DNA of 57,335 bases from Rhodobacteraceae bacterium UBA6141 (GTDB lineage Bacteria > Pseudomonadota > Alphaproteobacteria > Rhodobacterales > Rhodobacteraceae). A program made the translations under genes and the position numbers. Location: NCBI GenBank assembly GCA_002423245.1, contig DIVD01000006.1, positions 1 through 57,335 on the forward strand. The letters are read 5' to 3'. The notes beneath the pieces are model-generated. The model saw only the letters and a program-made list of their open reading frames with translations. It was not told the origin of the DNA and ran no database searches. Shown here in pieces: positions 55,992 to 57,335 of the stretch; the first letter of the stretch is position 1, and each line of letters opens with the position of its first letter.

Positions 55992-57335
55992 TCAGTTCGC
56001 CTGGCGGCGCAGGAAGGCCGGAATCTCGATACGGTCGTGGTCGGGATCGGCGTCCTGTTCGTCGTCATAGGCCGAGGTGACGGGCGGCTGCGTGCGCATC
56101 GCGGGGGCCGCCCGTTCGGCATGTTCGGCCTGCGCGCCGGTCATCCGGTTGATCAGCGAGTTGATCCCGAAGCGCGGCTTGTCGGCCTGCGGGGCGGGCT
56201 GCGGAGCCTGGGCGCGGGGCTGGGCGGCATGTTGCGGACGCGGCCCTGGCGCCTGCGGGCGCGGCGCGGCATGGCCGCCGGCCGGGGCGCGCGAGACGGC
56301 CGCCTGCAGCCGGGCCAGCGCCTCGGGCGAGGGCGCGCCGGGCGCGCGCGGACGCGGTGCGACGAAGGCAGAGGCATCGTCGCCGACCTGGAGGTCGCGC
56401 ATGGTCGGCTGCGGCGCGGGCTGCGGACGATAGGCCGGCGCCGGCAGTTCATCCTCGGCCAGATACTCGGACGGATCCTCCTCCGGGCTCCTCGCGGCGA
56501 AATCCTGGAAGCTGTCTTGCGGCGCGGGAGTCTGTGCGGGAGCCTGCGCGGCGGCGGGCCGGGCCGCGGGTTGCGGCGCCGGTTGCGGCGCCGGTTGCTG
56601 GGGGGCGACCTGCTGGGGGGCGGCAGGCTGGTGCGCGGCGGGCTGCAGCGGCTTGGCCATCCCGCGGCGCGGCACCGGAACCTCGGCGGCCTGCGGCGCG
56701 GCGTCGATGCCGGTCGCCACGACCGACACCCGCATCGTGCCTTCCATCGCCGGGTCCAGCGTCGAGCCGACGATGATGTTCGCGTCCGGGTCCACTTCCT
56801 CGCGGATGCGGTTCGCGGCCTCGTCCAGCTCGAACAGGGTCAGGTCGTAGCCGCCGGTGATGTTGATCAGCACGCCCTTGGCGCCGCGCAGCGAGATCTC
56901 GTCCAGCAGCGGGTTGGCGATGGCCTTCTCGGCCGCCTGCACCGCGCGGTCCTCGCCGTTCGCGTCGCCGGTGCCCATCATCGCCTTGCCCATCTCGTCC
57001 ATCACCGAGCGCACGTCGGCGAAGTCGAGGTTGATCAGGCCCGGGCGCACCATCAGGTCGGAAATGCCCTTGACGCCCTGATAGAGCACGTCATCTGCCA
57101 TGGCGAAGGCTTCGGTGAAGGTGGTCTTCTCGTTCGCCAGCCGGAACAGGTTCTGGTTGGGGATGATGATCAGCGTATCGACGACCTTCTGCAGCGCCTC
57201 GACGCCCATCTCGGCCTGGCGCATCCGCTTGGAGCCCTCGAACTGGAAGGGCTTGGTGACGACGCCGACGGTCAGCACACCCAGCTCGCGCGCGGCCTGC
57301 GCGATGATCGGCGCCGCGCCGGTGCCGGTGCCGCC
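55992..57335 (-). CDS. ftsZ: Cell division protein FtsZ, partial (N-terminus outside window)
   Basis: The tubulin-like GTPase that forms the Z-ring. The visible part begins at the window edge inside the GTP-binding signature (GGTGTGAAPIIAQAARELGV) and continues with VVTKPFQFEGSKRMRQAEMG and NLDFADVRSVMDEMGKAMMG. The GTPase core ends near ATGIDAA. A linker of over 200 residues follows, rich in Pro, Ala and Gln with PAPQPAPQPAA repeats, and the conserved C-terminal peptide RIEIPAFLRRQAN that binds FtsA and other partners. The 5' end lies beyond position 57335. Confidence 0.97.
   Translation of the reverse strand, partial: GGTGTGAAPIIAQAARELGVLTVGVVTKPFQFEGSKRMRQAEMGVEALQKVVDTLIIIPNQNLFRLANEKTTFTEAFAMADDVLYQGVKGISDLMVRPGLINLDFADVRSVMDEMGKAMMGTGDANGEDRAVQAAEKAIANPLLDEISLRGAKGVLINITGGYDLTLFELDEAANRIREEVDPDANIIVGSTLDPAMEGTMRVSVVATGIDAAPQAAEVPVPRRGMAKPLQPAAHQPAAPQQVAPQQPAPQPAPQPAARPAAAQAPAQTPAPQDSFQDFAARSPEEDPSEYLAEDELPAPAYRPQPAPQPTMRDLQVGDDASAFVAPRPRAPGAPSPEALARLQAAVSRAPAGGHAAPRPQAPGPRPQHAAQPRAQAPQPAPQADKPRFGINSLINRMTGAQAEHAERAAPAMRTQPPVTSAYDDEQDADPDHDRIEIPAFLRRQAN

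Noticed and set aside
1..57335. tRNA, rRNA, CRISPR, insertion sequences, prophage or integrase genes
   Set aside because: Looked for tRNA T-loop words, CRISPR-type spaced repeats and transposase/integrase motifs on both strands; none were seen. The repeats found are tandem without spacers.

Overview
The window is very GC-rich, densely packed chromosomal DNA from an alphaproteobacterium, most probably family Rhodobacteraceae (Paracoccus/Rhodobacter/Rhodovulum relatives). Evidence for this is the bamD-lpxC-ftsZ neighbourhood with recN, the scpA-scpB-nagZ-SPOR-argS-dgt block, a HemB without the cysteine metal site, a phn transporter with a large periplasmic insert in one permease, and intergenic elements ending in a GATATTT...CAGCAAGAAG tail. 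I see no tRNA, rRNA, CRISPR, IS element, integrase or phage gene, so this reads as core chromosome with one catabolic island-like cluster.

Layout. 1-1262: 5' part of propionyl-CoA carboxylase beta (pccB, minus), with a TTTGCAAA operator-like site upstream, divergent from aroQ. 1992-6711 (minus): phosphonate-type ABC transporter phnC-phnD-phnE-phnE plus a hexapeptide acyltransferase. 7000-7968: flavin reductase with a possible leader peptide, then an ArsR-family regulator with the two-cysteine pattern of the persulfide sensor SqrR. 8061-14309: mfd, a membrane protein, hemB, a SYLF lipoprotein. 14423-18385: a CoQ-binding START protein, hpt, a small membrane protein, a diheme cytochrome c, a porin and a small basic protein. 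18466-25339 (minus): scpB, scpA, nagZ, a SPOR protein, argS, dgt. 25473-27383 (plus): erpA, an unknown protein, xth. 27429-34907 (minus): a ten-gene thiamin operon thiD-O-S-G-E-F-Y-tenA-thiZ-thiX under a TPP riboswitch. 35286-47843 (plus): an eleven-gene cluster comprising an acyl-CoA dehydrogenase, TRAP transporter dctPQM, CitE-like lyase, MaoC hydratase, three class III CoA-transferases, an AMP-forming acyl-CoA synthetase and an IclR regulator. 47896-51993: aminopeptidase P, a DUF427 protein, a D-lactate dehydrogenase-like flavoprotein and a SnoaL-like protein. 52130-57335 (minus): recN, bamD, lpxC and ftsZ (its 5' end is outside the window).

How the genes work together. The thiamin operon makes the thiazole moiety de novo (ThiO/S/G/F) and joins it to pyrimidine (ThiD/ThiE). 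It has no thiC; pyrimidine appears to be imported by ThiXYZ and processed by TenA. The 35-48 kb cluster looks like a complete import, CoA activation, oxidation/hydration and C-C cleavage route for a carboxylic acid. Its gene content resembles the Pseudomonas itaconate cluster (CoA-transferase, MaoC hydratase, CitE-like lyase, acyl-CoA dehydrogenase, TRAP transporter), but it carries extra CoA-activating enzymes and unusual active-site residues. The substrate is therefore not established.

The most distinctive non-genic property is the number of short tandem duplications (about 6-29 bp units) at gene ends, gene junctions and inside reading frames. Two of them rebuilt translational junctions (tenA/thiZ and the dctQ start), and one is a perfect 6 x 6 bp microsatellite just upstream of the cytochrome c gene.
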